Source of the DNA: an uncultured Lachnospiraceae bacterium
GTDB taxonomy: Bacteria > Bacillota > Clostridia > Lachnospirales > Lachnospiraceae
Direction of reading: 5' to 3'
Assembly (NCBI GenBank): GCA_910584725.1
Contig: CAJUBE010000002.1
Coordinates: forward strand, 140,588 to 204,587
Length of the DNA stretch: 64,000 bases
The notes below the pieces were generated by a model, which made no database searches, was not told the origin of the DNA, and saw nothing but the letters and a program-made list of their open reading frames with translations. Of the stretch, positions 1 through 8,945 are shown piece by piece (positions within the stretch are counted from its first letter, which is position 1; each line of letters begins with the position of its first letter). The translations under genes were made by a program, and so were the position numbers.

Positions 1-22
1 GCGCATAATAATCCGCCTTGTC

Positions 23-1153
23 CTAAAACAAGTCTTTCACCGTGCGGATAATCATCTCCATATCCTCTTCCGTATTCTTAATATCGCTGGGCAGACAGAA
101 TCCTCTTGTGAAGACATCCTCCCCCACGCTGCTGCCATCCTCATTGTGGGCAAAGAAATCGCATTCTGCAAAAACCGGCTGCATATGCATGGGCTTCCAA
201 ATCGGGCGGCTTTCCGCATTACATTTCTCCTCCAGCGCATCCATAACCATATCCGGCGTCACCCCGCTGTCCGCAGCAATGGCCATCCCGGAAAGCCAGT
301 TATTGGCGTCGCCGTCAGGGTTCATGGGATTCATCTGAATAGCGGGAATATCCGCAAACGCCTTGCAGTAGCGCTCATAAATCGCCTTTTTCTTCGCCTT
401 ATGCTCCTCCAGATGCAGAAGCTGCCCCCTGCCGATTCCCGCCGTTACATTACTCATGCGGTAATTATAGCCAATCTGGGAGTGCTGATAATGTCTGGCG
501 GGGTCTCTCGCCTGCGTCGCCAGAAAGGTGACTTTCTTCGCGGCCTCTTCCTCCGCTGACACAAACATGCCGCCTCCGGACGTGGTAATGATTTTATTGC
601 CGTTAAAGGAATAAATGCCGTATTTCCCGAAAGTGCCGGTATACTGCCCCTTATAAGTGCTGGCAAGGGACTCCGCAGCATCCTCCACCATCGGCGTGCC
701 ATGTGCTTTACAGATTTCCATAATCTCATCGAGCTTTGCGGGCGTGCCGTAGAGATGCACGCAGATCACCGCTTTGGGATTCGGGTACTTCTCATAAGCT
801 CGTTTCAAAGCTTCCGGGGACATATTCCAGGTATCCGGCTCCGCGTCGATCAACACAGGCGTGCCATTTTCATACACAATGGGATTACAGGAAGCGGAAA
901 AAGTCAGATCCGACACAAACACAACATCCCCCTGCTTCACGCCCAGAAGCCGCAGCGCCATATGGATCGCCGCCGTGCCGGAGGACAGCGCCGCCGCATG
1001 ACCGCAGCCCGTATATTCTGCCATCTCCTTCTCGAACGCATTCACGTTCGGCCCCAGAGGCGCCACCCAGTTCGTGTCAAAAGCCTCCTGCACAAAAGCC
1101 TGTTCCTCCCCGTGCATGGTGGGGGAAGAAAGATAAATTCTCTTTTTATCCAT
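23..1153 (-). CDS. PglE-like UDP-4-keto sugar aminotransferase (DegT family)
   Basis: PLP-dependent sugar aminotransferase of the DegT/DnrJ/EryC1/StrS family, 376 aa. By layout it is closest to PglE, which aminates C4 of UDP-4-keto-6-deoxy-GlcNAc on the way to bacillosamine. Seen: YLSSPTMHG at the N-terminus, VEDAAESLAST near residue 157 (PLP contact) and the Schiff-base lysine in SFNGNKIITTSGGG near residue 187. I chose ATG 1153 because GAGGAGG lies 7-8 bases upstream; an in-frame ATG at 1189 lies inside the previous gene. The start overlaps the stop of the PglF-like dehydratase by 8 bases, so the two are translationally coupled and probably act in sequence on one sugar nucleotide. The exact sugar is inferred. 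The next step (acetyltransferase) would lie left of the window. Confidence 0.9.
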   Translation of the reverse strand: MDKKRIYLSSPTMHGEEQAFVQEAFDTNWVAPLGPNVNAFEKEMAEYTGCGHAAALSSGTAAIHMALRLLGVKQGDVVFVSDLTFSASCNPIVYENGTPVLIDAEPDTWNMSPEALKRAYEKYPNPKAVICVHLYGTPAKLDEIMEICKAHGTPMVEDAAESLASTYKGQYTGTFGKYGIYSFNGNKIITTSGGGMFVSAEEEAAKKVTFLATQARDPARHYQHSQIGYNYRMSNVTAGIGRGQLLHLEEHKAKKKAIYERYCKAFADIPAIQMNPMNPDGDANNWLSGMAIAADSGVTPDMVMDALEEKCNAESRPIWKPMHMQPVFAECDFFAHNEDGSSVGEDVFTRGFCLPSDIKNTEEDMEMIIRTVKDLF

Positions 1154-3029
1154 GATTTTGACCCTCCTCGTAGTGATATGTCGGCACAATCTCCTGAATC
1201 AGAGGACGGATGTCCGAACTCTCAATCTGGCATTCATCCTTTAATCTCTTCAACTGCGCGAAAAATTCGTGTTCATCCAGCTCAATCGGTTTGCCGATAT
1301 GAATCATTTTGTTTGCCGTATCCTTCATGCCTTCCTCGTCCATCAGGAGCTCCTCGTAGAGCTTTTCCCCCGGACGCAGGCCCGTAAACGCAATCTTGAT
1401 GTCCTCGCCCACGCGGTATCCCGAAAGTTTAATCAAATTTTCCGCCAGGGAGAGGATTTTGACAGGTTCTCCCATATCCAGCACAAAAATCTCCCCGCCT
1501 CTGGCGTATGCGCCCGCCTGCAGAACCAGCGAAACCGCTTCGGGTATGGTCATAAAATAACGGATGATATCCGGGTGGGTAACCGTCACCGGCCCGCCCG
1601 CCGCGATCTGCTTGCGGAAGAGCGGAATCACGCTACCGTTGCTGCCAAGCACATTGCCAAAGCGCACCGCCACAAACTCCGTCTCATAGTGCTTATCAAA
1701 GGTCTGGATAATCATTTCACAGATCCGCTTGCTGGCCCCCATGATATTTGTCGGGTTCACCGCCTTGTCTGTGGAGATCATGACAAATCGCCGCACACCG
1801 CTCATCGCCGCCGCCTGCGCCGTCTTAAAGGTGCCAAACACATTGTTTTTGATCGCCTCAGTAGGACTGTCCTCCATCAGCGGCACATGCTTGTGGGCCG
1901 CCGCGTGGTACACGATATCCGGCTTATACTTAGAAAAAATGAAGTTCATGCGGTTTGTGTTCCGCACAGAAGCGATGAGCACCACCAGATTCAGTTCCGG
2001 ATATTTCTGTTTCAGCTCCTGCTGTATGTCATAGACCGAATTTTCGTAGATGTCCACAATGACAAGCTGTTTTGGCCTGTGGGTCGCAATCTGCCTGCAA
2101 AGCTCACTGCCGATAGAACCGCCGCCGCCGGTGACAAGCGCCACCTTTCCCTGCACATACCCGAGAATAGAATCCAGATCGACGCTGATCGGATCCCTGC
2201 CAAGCAGGTCTTCCAGCTCCACATCCCGCAGCTTGCTCACGTTGACCTCGCCGTTTACAAGCTGATACATGCCCGGAAGGGAACGCAGTTTGCAGTTCGT
2301 GTCCTTACATATCTCCAGAATTTCCCGAATCTCCGTCCGCGGTGCGGAGGGCATCGCCACAATGATCTCGTCCACATCATAGACATCCGCGCACTCCACG
2401 ATCTTTTCCCTGCCGCCCACAACCTTGATGCCCTGAATATATCTTCCCCATTTTCCCTTGTCGTCGTCGATAATGCATTTGATGACCATGGTGGAGAAAT
2501 TGCTGTTTACAATCTCTTTGATAATCAGGTTGGCCGCCTCGCCCGCCCCGATCACCATAACCGAAATCAGATTCTTCTTATTTTGCTGCTTATGCTTCAA
2601 ACCGCGGAAAAACCGATAGGAAAAACGGCTTGCAAAGATACAGACCACCAGCACAGCCATGTACGCGGGATAGTAACTTCTCGGCACCGCCCGGGTCGTC
2701 ACCTTGAAAAACTGCAGACCAACCCCATCCGCCAACATGGACAGCACGCAGGCCACCACGATATTCTGCAGCTCCGTCTCCCCCGCAAAAGCCCAAAGAC
2801 TGCTGTAGAGACGCATGAAGTAAAAAATCGCCAACGTCAAAAGAACATTCAGCGGCAGAAATTGTTCAATCGGCTGCATGAAATGTCTGGGAATGCCGTC
2901 CAGATGAAAGTCATAACGCCACAAAATAGCCACATAACTCGCCAGAACAATACTGATAATATCGTATATAATCAGGCATGTCCGTCTATAAAACAGTTTC
3001 GCATTAAAAGGTTTTCTTGTTTTTTCCAT
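1146..3029 (-). CDS. PglF/CapD-type membrane NDP-sugar 4,6-dehydratase
   Basis: Membrane-bound nucleotide-sugar 4,6-dehydratase of the PglF/WbpM/CapD class, 627 aa, the usual size. Four or so hydrophobic segments occupy residues 15-125. A first Rossmann domain begins at VMVIGAGEAANLI (about 155) and a second, catalytic SDR domain at VALVTGGGGSIGSE (about 292). The catalytic stretch ISTDKAVNPTNIMGASKR (about 410-430) has Met where ordinary SDRs have Tyr, as in PglF itself. The product would be a UDP-4-keto-6-deoxy-HexNAc, fed directly to the overlapping aminotransferase downstream. The gene lies 42 bases after the O-antigen-ligase-like gene. Confidence 0.92.
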   Translation of the reverse strand: MEKTRKPFNAKLFYRRTCLIIYDIISIVLASYVAILWRYDFHLDGIPRHFMQPIEQFLPLNVLLTLAIFYFMRLYSSLWAFAGETELQNIVVACVLSMLADGVGLQFFKVTTRAVPRSYYPAYMAVLVVCIFASRFSYRFFRGLKHKQQNKKNLISVMVIGAGEAANLIIKEIVNSNFSTMVIKCIIDDDKGKWGRYIQGIKVVGGREKIVECADVYDVDEIIVAMPSAPRTEIREILEICKDTNCKLRSLPGMYQLVNGEVNVSKLRDVELEDLLGRDPISVDLDSILGYVQGKVALVTGGGGSIGSELCRQIATHRPKQLVIVDIYENSVYDIQQELKQKYPELNLVVLIASVRNTNRMNFIFSKYKPDIVYHAAAHKHVPLMEDSPTEAIKNNVFGTFKTAQAAAMSGVRRFVMISTDKAVNPTNIMGASKRICEMIIQTFDKHYETEFVAVRFGNVLGSNGSVIPLFRKQIAAGGPVTVTHPDIIRYFMTIPEAVSLVLQAGAYARGGEIFVLDMGEPVKILSLAENLIKLSGYRVGEDIKIAFTGLRPGEKLYEELLMDEEGMKDTANKMIHIGKPIELDEHEFFAQLKRLKDECQIESSDIRPLIQEIVPTYHYEEGQNHG

Positions 3030-3071
3030 ATCGGTATCCTATCGTCTTGGCATTAAATGCTTCGACCTGTA

Positions 3072-5615
3072 TTACGTCCTTTCCGGTATCGCATCCACTT
3101 GTATATCCGCAAGCAGGGGCGCCATCACAAGAAGCAGGCAGTACGCGATGGGACAGCAGGGATGGAAAATCCACTCCGTCAGCCCTGCCACCGCAAAGAG
3201 AAGCAGAAGCGCCATGGGAAACAGCGCACACTCTCTGTCCTCCCTGTGCCTGCGGTAATAGACAGCCGCCTGCACGAGCGTCGCGATCCCCAGCAGGAGG
3301 AACACGCCGCCCACGAAAATGCCGTGATCATAGGCCACCTGCAGGTAAATATTGTGGGCATGGGCCAGATAATTGCCGTCCGGCTCCATAACGCCCATAT
3401 CGTCATGCCCCGCCCTGTTTAATCTCTCGTAATACCGTGCAAATATATACAGCCTTCCATTTGTATAAGAATCCTCTTCCTCCGCTTCCGCGGCCGACGC
3501 CACATCCTCCGCAGATGCAAGCAATATCCTGCTCCCATTCTCCAGATAAGGACTCCTGTACTCCGACTCCCCGTCAGCCTTGCTGAAATAGAGGAAAGCA
3601 TTCAGGCACTTTTCCTGCGGAATCCCCAGCACCTTCATCTGAAAGGTCTGTATAAAGCGCTCCACCGTAATGTAGTAATAGGAATCCATATCCCTGCCAT
3701 GCACAAGCTCCGAGGGGAACTCTTCAATTTCATGAGCCCTGATATCCGCCGCCACAGCAGGAATCGTCCTCTGGGCCGTAAACATCACCGGAAAGCTTAT
3801 GACCACAGAAAGTATCATAAGCCCCATTCCCCGCAGAAAACGCCGCCATTTTTCCCGAAGCGGGAATGCCTTTCCGGAAAAGAAAGCCACCGGAATCACC
3901 ACAACCGCCGTCACAAAAATGGCCAGATACCCGGTTCTCGACAAGGTAAACAGCAGATACATGGCGGAAATACCGAGCACCGAAAGCTCCTTGTAGGTTC
4001 CCGCCAGAGAGGGACGCCGTCCATAAGCATCCAAAAACTTGACAAGCGCCGCACACACCGCCAGAGCCAGATATACGGCGGAAATCGTCACCGTATGAAA
4101 ATGGAACGGGTAGCGGTAATACTGAAAATACATATAGGGCCTGTGCAGCAGGCAGTAGCCCACCGTCAGAACAAAATGCAGCAAAATGCCGTTTACTATA
4201 TTGTGCAGCAAAACCGTCCGTTTTACGCCTGAAGCCATCCGCAGATAATAGAGCGCAAAACAGCAGACAAGAAAAATGGGCCATCCTCTCGTGTTGCGAT
4301 ATATGATAATCAGGGCAAAAAACACGCTGACAAGGATGCCGTACGGCACGGAAATTCTTTTTATTTTCCTCCCGAAAAGGAGTTTCACGGTATTCAGAAT
4401 CACAAATCCCGCAAAAATGCCCGCCCAGACCGTCAATTTCAGCGCTTTCAGCTCCAGCTCCGCAGGTTCTGCAAGCCCGGCCTCCGCGCTCTTTTCAATC
4501 AGCGCCGCCAGCGCGTCCCGATAATACATGGGCGCGATCACTGCCGCCGCCACGCCATAAATCAGATTACTCCAACAAAAAAGTTCTTTCTTTCGATAGG
4601 TCACAATCAGCGCCAGCGCGAAGAAGATCAGCACCTGCCTGTACGCCACGGTATGATGGATTTCATACAGCGCGTTCATATAATTGCAGCAACCCCAGAT
4701 CGCACCGGCGAACATCGCAGACTGCAGATCGTCCTGCCACCGCTCCCGAAACACGGCCAAGACCGTTCTGTCCGAGGCGAGCCCGGTTCTGTCGTGGTTC
4801 ACCGCATAGAGCGCCGCCACAGCCGCAAAAACCACCCCTGCCTCATAAAACAGGATGGAATAGATATCTGTCGTAAAGAGACGGCACGGCCCGATCGCCA
4901 CAGCCGCCGCCACAGCCGCCGCCGCAATAAGCGGATTCAAGGTAAGGCGCATGACCCGTTCTACCGTAAGCAGAGTGTTCCGTTCCGGGCGCTTCTTATA
5001 ATAAAGCGCAGTGAGCCAGGAGACAAGTACGCCGGCGAGCAAAAAAGCCGCATCCAGAGCGAATGTCTTCCCTTTCCGCAGAGGCACTTCGTAGACGTAA
5101 TCAGCGATCATGCACCGCTCCGTATCCTCCACATCGCCATAGTAGAGCGCGCCGATATAAATATTGATATTTTCACCGGTGTTGTCGGCATAAGCCACAT
5201 GAAAGGCGGACTCCACGCCCTGCAGTAAAAAGTAGTAATCCCGTCCAACCTCCGTGTCGATATTTACCTGTACTTTAAGATAGCCGGGAAAAGTATCCAT
5301 ATCCCCGGTATCTATCACCTGCTGCATCAGCGTCTGCATGGAAGCGTCACGAAGCACAAAATTAAGCTTCTCGCCCTCCACTCTGTCCGCCAGATAGATT
5401 TCTATTTCTTTCAGCCTGTCATACTGTGCGATAAATCTCTGCTGCACTACATAGTCCGCATTGACTTCCTCAGAGACCACCGTCTGCTGCCTGCTGCTCT
5501 TGTCCCGCACCTCCTCGTGAATCAGACGAAGAGGCCAGAGAATCAACGCCGCACACACCACCAATATCCAGACTGTGCCGCAAATGGCCTGCCTTTTATT
5601 TAAAATTCGGTTCAT
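3072..5615 (-). CDS. O-antigen ligase/polymerase-like membrane protein
   Basis: Large polytopic membrane protein of 847 aa resembling the O-antigen ligase/Wzy polymerase superfamily. One TM segment (about 10-30) is followed by a ~150-residue extracytoplasmic part, then a TM at about 185-205 and ten or so further hydrophobic helices. Near residue 750 is HAHNIYLQVAYDHGIFVGG, which fits the conserved His-Asn periplasmic loop of the O-antigen ligase domain (N-x-Y-L with a following G). It would polymerise or transfer undecaprenol-linked glycan. ATG 5615 has TAGGAG nine bases upstream. It is the first of three consecutive glycan genes and follows argC by about 70 bases. Ligase versus polymerase cannot be told from sequence. 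Confidence 0.8.
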   Translation of the reverse strand: MNRILNKRQAICGTVWILVVCAALILWPLRLIHEEVRDKSSRQQTVVSEEVNADYVVQQRFIAQYDRLKEIEIYLADRVEGEKLNFVLRDASMQTLMQQVIDTGDMDTFPGYLKVQVNIDTEVGRDYYFLLQGVESAFHVAYADNTGENINIYIGALYYGDVEDTERCMIADYVYEVPLRKGKTFALDAAFLLAGVLVSWLTALYYKKRPERNTLLTVERVMRLTLNPLIAAAAVAAAVAIGPCRLFTTDIYSILFYEAGVVFAAVAALYAVNHDRTGLASDRTVLAVFRERWQDDLQSAMFAGAIWGCCNYMNALYEIHHTVAYRQVLIFFALALIVTYRKKELFCWSNLIYGVAAAVIAPMYYRDALAALIEKSAEAGLAEPAELELKALKLTVWAGIFAGFVILNTVKLLFGRKIKRISVPYGILVSVFFALIIIYRNTRGWPIFLVCCFALYYLRMASGVKRTVLLHNIVNGILLHFVLTVGYCLLHRPYMYFQYYRYPFHFHTVTISAVYLALAVCAALVKFLDAYGRRPSLAGTYKELSVLGISAMYLLFTLSRTGYLAIFVTAVVVIPVAFFSGKAFPLREKWRRFLRGMGLMILSVVISFPVMFTAQRTIPAVAADIRAHEIEEFPSELVHGRDMDSYYYITVERFIQTFQMKVLGIPQEKCLNAFLYFSKADGESEYRSPYLENGSRILLASAEDVASAAEAEEEDSYTNGRLYIFARYYERLNRAGHDDMGVMEPDGNYLAHAHNIYLQVAYDHGIFVGGVFLLLGIATLVQAAVYYRRHREDRECALFPMALLLLFAVAGLTEWIFHPCCPIAYCLLLVMAPLLADIQVDAIPERT

Positions 5616-5686
5616 ACACGCTTTCTCCTACAGCAATGCGCTGCTCATTGCTTTCGCGTAAGTAGTGTACCACGTTTGGGATGTTT

Positions 5687-6634
5687 TTACAAATCGAGTC
5701 CTTTTGCCTCATCACACCCCAAAATAATGTTCATACACTGGATGGCCGCACCGGACGCGCCTTTTCCCAAATTGTCAAATTGAGAAGAGACGACAATGCG
5801 TTCTTCGTTCCCCGTCGCATAAATCTTTAACCCGTCCCAGCCGGACAGCCCGTTCCCGGCTAAAAACCCGCTGGCGGCAATTTCATCGTCCGCGGTGCTC
5901 ACCTTGATAAACCGCTTGTCCTTATAATAGGATGCGTAATAATGTAGCAGCGATTCCGGTGTTTCCCTCTTTGCCAGCATGTCCGCATACAACTGTACGG
6001 AAACCACCATGCCGCTGTAATAGTCGTCTATGATCGGAGAGAACAGGGGCGTGCGCACAAGTCCCGTGATTTTCTGCATCTCTTTCAGGTGCTTGTGCTG
6101 CTGTGTCAGTGCGTATTCTCTTCCCGCCGACAGCTCTTTCGGCCTGTCCTCACTCTCATAAGCCGCGATCGCTTTCTTTCCGGCGCCGCTGTACCCCGAA
6201 ATGGCGAGGCAGCTTACCGGATAGTCTTTGGGTAGAATCCCCCCCGCGATTAACGGATACACCAGCGAGATAAATCCGGTGGCATAGCACCCCGGAACCG
6301 CGATGCGCTTTCCCTCTCTGATCGCGGTTTTGTGGGCATCCGACAGCTCCGGGAAGCCATAGGCCCACCCGGCCTGCGTCCGATGGGCCGTGGACGTGTC
6401 AATAATGACCGTATCTTCCTTTTCCGCCAGCGCCACGGATTCTCTCGCCGCCTCATCCGGCAGGCACAAAAAAGTGATGTCCGAGGCATGAATCATTTTC
6501 TTTCGCTCCTCCGGGTCTTTTCTTAGCTCCGGACTGATGTGCAAAAGCTCTATATCGTCACGTTTCTGAAAACGTTCGTTGATTCTTAATCCCGTCGTTC
6601 CTTCGCTTCCGTCAATAAAAATTTTTGTTTTCAT
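5687..6634 (-). CDS. argC: N-acetyl-gamma-glutamyl-phosphate reductase, short type 2 form
   Basis: ArgC reduces N-acetyl-glutamyl phosphate to the semialdehyde in arginine synthesis. At 315 aa this is the short type-2 form. The N-terminal nucleotide-binding stretch FIDGSEGTTGLR, the catalytic cysteine in VPGCYATGF (about residue 118) and GYSGAGKKAI are all present. ATG 6634 is preceded by AGGAAG about 11 bases upstream, and a good promoter lies just above (6670-6698). It is a lone metabolic gene among glycan genes, with no other arg gene in the window. Confidence 0.95.
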   Translation of the reverse strand: MKTKIFIDGSEGTTGLRINERFQKRDDIELLHISPELRKDPEERKKMIHASDITFLCLPDEAARESVALAEKEDTVIIDTSTAHRTQAGWAYGFPELSDAHKTAIREGKRIAVPGCYATGFISLVYPLIAGGILPKDYPVSCLAISGYSGAGKKAIAAYESEDRPKELSAGREYALTQQHKHLKEMQKITGLVRTPLFSPIIDDYYSGMVVSVQLYADMLAKRETPESLLHYYASYYKDKRFIKVSTADDEIAASGFLAGNGLSGWDGLKIYATGNEERIVVSSQFDNLGKGASGAAIQCMNIILGCDEAKGLDL

Positions 6635-6669
6635 ATCATATGCGCTTCCTTTCTACCATACATCTGTAA

Positions 6670-6698
6670 ATTTTACATCGTGTCCGCCCATAAATCAA
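6670..6698 (-). promoter_or_regulatory. sigma-A-type promoter of argC
   Basis: On the minus strand, TTGATT (6693-6698) and TAAAAT (6670-6675) are separated by exactly 17 bases, in the AT-rich gap between the DUF6020-like gene and argC. The -10 box lies 36 bases from the argC start codon. No ARG-box-like palindrome is evident to me. Confidence 0.6.
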
Positions 6699-6737
6699 CA
6701 CAATATATTGACACCGTTTTGTTTATATTATCCACTT

Positions 6738-8384
6738 TCATGCTTTTTCACCCCGCAGCCCCATCTGCGCGACGGCGAGAAAGAGCGGCAGGCCATACCA
6801 GAAAAACAGCACATACCTTGGCAGGTAGGTCGGGCCGAGAAGCACCGTCAGCCATATGAGAAAAATCGGCAAAAACGGGTACAGCAATTCATATCGCTTG
6901 TTATTTAATAGCCATGCAAACAGAAGAGCATACAGCCAAAACATCGCTCCGGGGGAAAACAGCCAGGAAACCACGGGGATTTTCTCCTTCCAAACCTCCA
7001 GCGAAAGCTTGCGGTACACCTCGTCCAGCCAGGGGATTTTACTCTCCCTGACGCCCGGCTGTTCCACCTCATAGCCGAAATAGGAATTATCCTGATAGGT
7101 AAAGGTAAAGACCGTATTGCCCCCGTACACGTTGATCACCGTATCAGGATACCAGAAGCCGTAGGAAGTCAGCCACCATGCATTCAGATAAATCAAAGGC
7201 TTTTTCATTCCAACGCGCAGCCAGAGCTTTGCGTATTTTCCCTTATCCCGCGCAAATGCCTCATTGTCAAAACGGTATTTGACCGGATCGGAAAGCCGCG
7301 GCGTATACAGGGAGAGCGCCTCCTCGCTCAAAACCTCGTGAAGCATTTCCACATCCTCCCCGGAAAATGCCTCCGGCGCGTACTTATAAGTTCTGGCAAG
7401 CTGCTGGATCGGCACGGTCAAAAGCTCCTGGTACTCGGAATCATCCGCATGGAGCGCGATTTTCAGACCGCCGTTTATGAAAAGACACCCCGCCACCGCA
7501 CAGACAGAAAGAAGGAGCAGCCGTCCGCGATGTCCTTTTTGCAAAAAAATCAGCAGGGGAATCATCACCAGAAAGGCGTAAAAGCCATTGTTGCGAAGCA
7601 GCATCATGCCCGCACCGCTCACCACAAAGAGAATCTGCCATCCCCTTGTATCAAAAAACGCCTTCCCCACGCCCATCTCCAGAAGACACACCAGAAGCAG
7701 CAGCAGAGCCAGCGTAAACAGCGCATCCTTTGCAGAGCACAGGGTAAACATTACCACTGTGGGAAACACCCCCAGCCAGACAAGGCCGATCAGCCGCAGC
7801 ACGCGGGAAATCTTTTTTTTGCGAAGGTAGGAAAAAAGAAAGGTGAAAACGCCCGCCGCCAGAACCATCTGAAAGACCATATAGCAGGCAATACCCAGAT
7901 TATAGGAATCCGTCAATTTATGGACGCCGCAGATCATGCCGCCGAGAAGCAGCACATGCACAAGCGGGTGATGGATGGAAAACGTTCTTGTCGCCACCTG
8001 TATATACTCATCCTGCGCGTCATATACAAAAAATCCCGGGTATACCGCCATAAACACAGGCAGCCAGCATAGGATCAGAAAAAGAAAAGCCGCGATATCC
8101 GCCTGTTCATCCGTTACATTGAAAACATCCGTTATTTTATTGACAGCCTTCCCGATACGTGATATGCCTCTGCCCCGCAGTCCGTCCATAAGACGCCACA
8201 AAAGCAGTACCATTCCCGTAAAGATAACCGTAAACGCCCCCAGCTGGAGCCAGAGTGTCGCATCCTTTACATCCACATTCTCCACACTGTCCAACCGTGC
8301 GCCAAACAAAATTGCCGCCGAAAACAACAGGGAAAAGCCACCCGCGATCAGACAGCTCCTGCATTGTTTTTCGTTCTTTCCCAT
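6738..8384 (-). CDS. DUF6020-type polytopic membrane protein
   Basis: 548-aa membrane protein that I place, from memory of the family, with the Firmicute DUF6020 proteins often found in polysaccharide loci. Seen: two N-terminal TM segments, then about ten more. YPGFFVYDAQDEYIQ followed by SIHHPLVH (residues about 125-150) gives an acidic first loop and a His-rich motif, an arrangement like GT-C glycosyltransferases that use polyprenyl-phosphate sugars. A soluble loop (about 320-440) precedes the last four helices. The start overlaps the end of the GNAT gene by 37 bases and uses GGAGG 13 bases upstream. Function is inferred. Confidence 0.75.
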   Translation of the reverse strand: MGKNEKQCRSCLIAGGFSLLFSAAILFGARLDSVENVDVKDATLWLQLGAFTVIFTGMVLLLWRLMDGLRGRGISRIGKAVNKITDVFNVTDEQADIAAFLFLILCWLPVFMAVYPGFFVYDAQDEYIQVATRTFSIHHPLVHVLLLGGMICGVHKLTDSYNLGIACYMVFQMVLAAGVFTFLFSYLRKKKISRVLRLIGLVWLGVFPTVVMFTLCSAKDALFTLALLLLLVCLLEMGVGKAFFDTRGWQILFVVSGAGMMLLRNNGFYAFLVMIPLLIFLQKGHRGRLLLLSVCAVAGCLFINGGLKIALHADDSEYQELLTVPIQQLARTYKYAPEAFSGEDVEMLHEVLSEEALSLYTPRLSDPVKYRFDNEAFARDKGKYAKLWLRVGMKKPLIYLNAWWLTSYGFWYPDTVINVYGGNTVFTFTYQDNSYFGYEVEQPGVRESKIPWLDEVYRKLSLEVWKEKIPVVSWLFSPGAMFWLYALLFAWLLNNKRYELLYPFLPIFLIWLTVLLGPTYLPRYVLFFWYGLPLFLAVAQMGLRGEKA

Positions 8385-8899
8385 GTACTGCGTCTAACCT
8401 CCATAAAGAGAACGTTCCGCACGCCCTGTTCCAATTCCACGCTTTCCCTTTTGCTTTCTATCAGCCGAAATCCCGCCTTTGTATAACTTTTTCGCGCCCC
8501 CGCATTATCCTCCAGAACACGCAGAAATATTTTTTCCAGATGAAGCGTTTCAAATCCGTATTCCAGCATAAGCTTCGCCGCACGCACGCCATAGCCGCGT
8601 CCCAGCGCATCCTCCTCGCCGATAAAAACGCCATACTCGGCGTTTTGCTTCTCCCTGTCGATATCCCGCAGATAGACGCTGCCGATTTCCCGACAGGCGC
8701 CCTCCGCCTCCACGCAGATAATAAACTGCGCCACATGCCCCGGTTCCACCTGTTCTCTCAGCCAGGCCATGTGCCCTTCCTCCGTGAAAAGCTTCTGATA
8801 AATAAAATTGCCCCGCACAAAATCCTTGTTCCGCCAGGTTACAATCTTCGGCGTGTCCGCCGCCGTGATCGGTCTCAGATATACCTTCTCCTCACTCAT
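8348..8899 (-). CDS. GNAT N-acetyltransferase (RimJ/RimL-like)
   Basis: 183-aa GNAT-fold acetyltransferase. Seen: LRPITAAD at the N-terminus, an IVTWRN motif, the strand pair around EIGSVYLRDID, the acetyl-CoA loop near GRGYGVRAA (usual Q/RxxGxG/A form) and DNAGARKSYTKAGF near the C-terminus. It lies two genes below rffA, and in enterobacteria the transaminase RffA/WecE is paired with the GNAT enzyme RffC/WecD that acetylates dTDP-Fuc4N. A sugar-nucleotide acetyltransferase role is therefore plausible but inferred; the WRN motif is also seen in RimJ-type and PseH-type enzymes. ATG 8899 follows GGAGAGAG. Confidence 0.85.
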   Translation of the reverse strand: MSEEKVYLRPITAADTPKIVTWRNKDFVRGNFIYQKLFTEEGHMAWLREQVEPGHVAQFIICVEAEGACREIGSVYLRDIDREKQNAEYGVFIGEEDALGRGYGVRAAKLMLEYGFETLHLEKIFLRVLEDNAGARKSYTKAGFRLIESKRESVELEQGVRNVLFMEVRRSTWERTKNNAGAV

Positions 8900-8945
8900 C
8901 TGTCTCTCTCCATAAAATGTCCCGCCATATTTTTGCTTCGTGTCC

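Noticed and set aside
1269..3056. Long plus-strand open frame (595 codons)
   Set aside because: It is antisense to the PglF-like gene, rich in His/Arg/Leu, without a ribosome site or recognisable domain; the minus-strand protein has clear motifs.
8348..8899. GNAT gene as pseH
   Set aside because: It shares the WRN motif with PseH but lies in the rffA operon, 12 kb from pseI; the call cannot be supported beyond GNAT.
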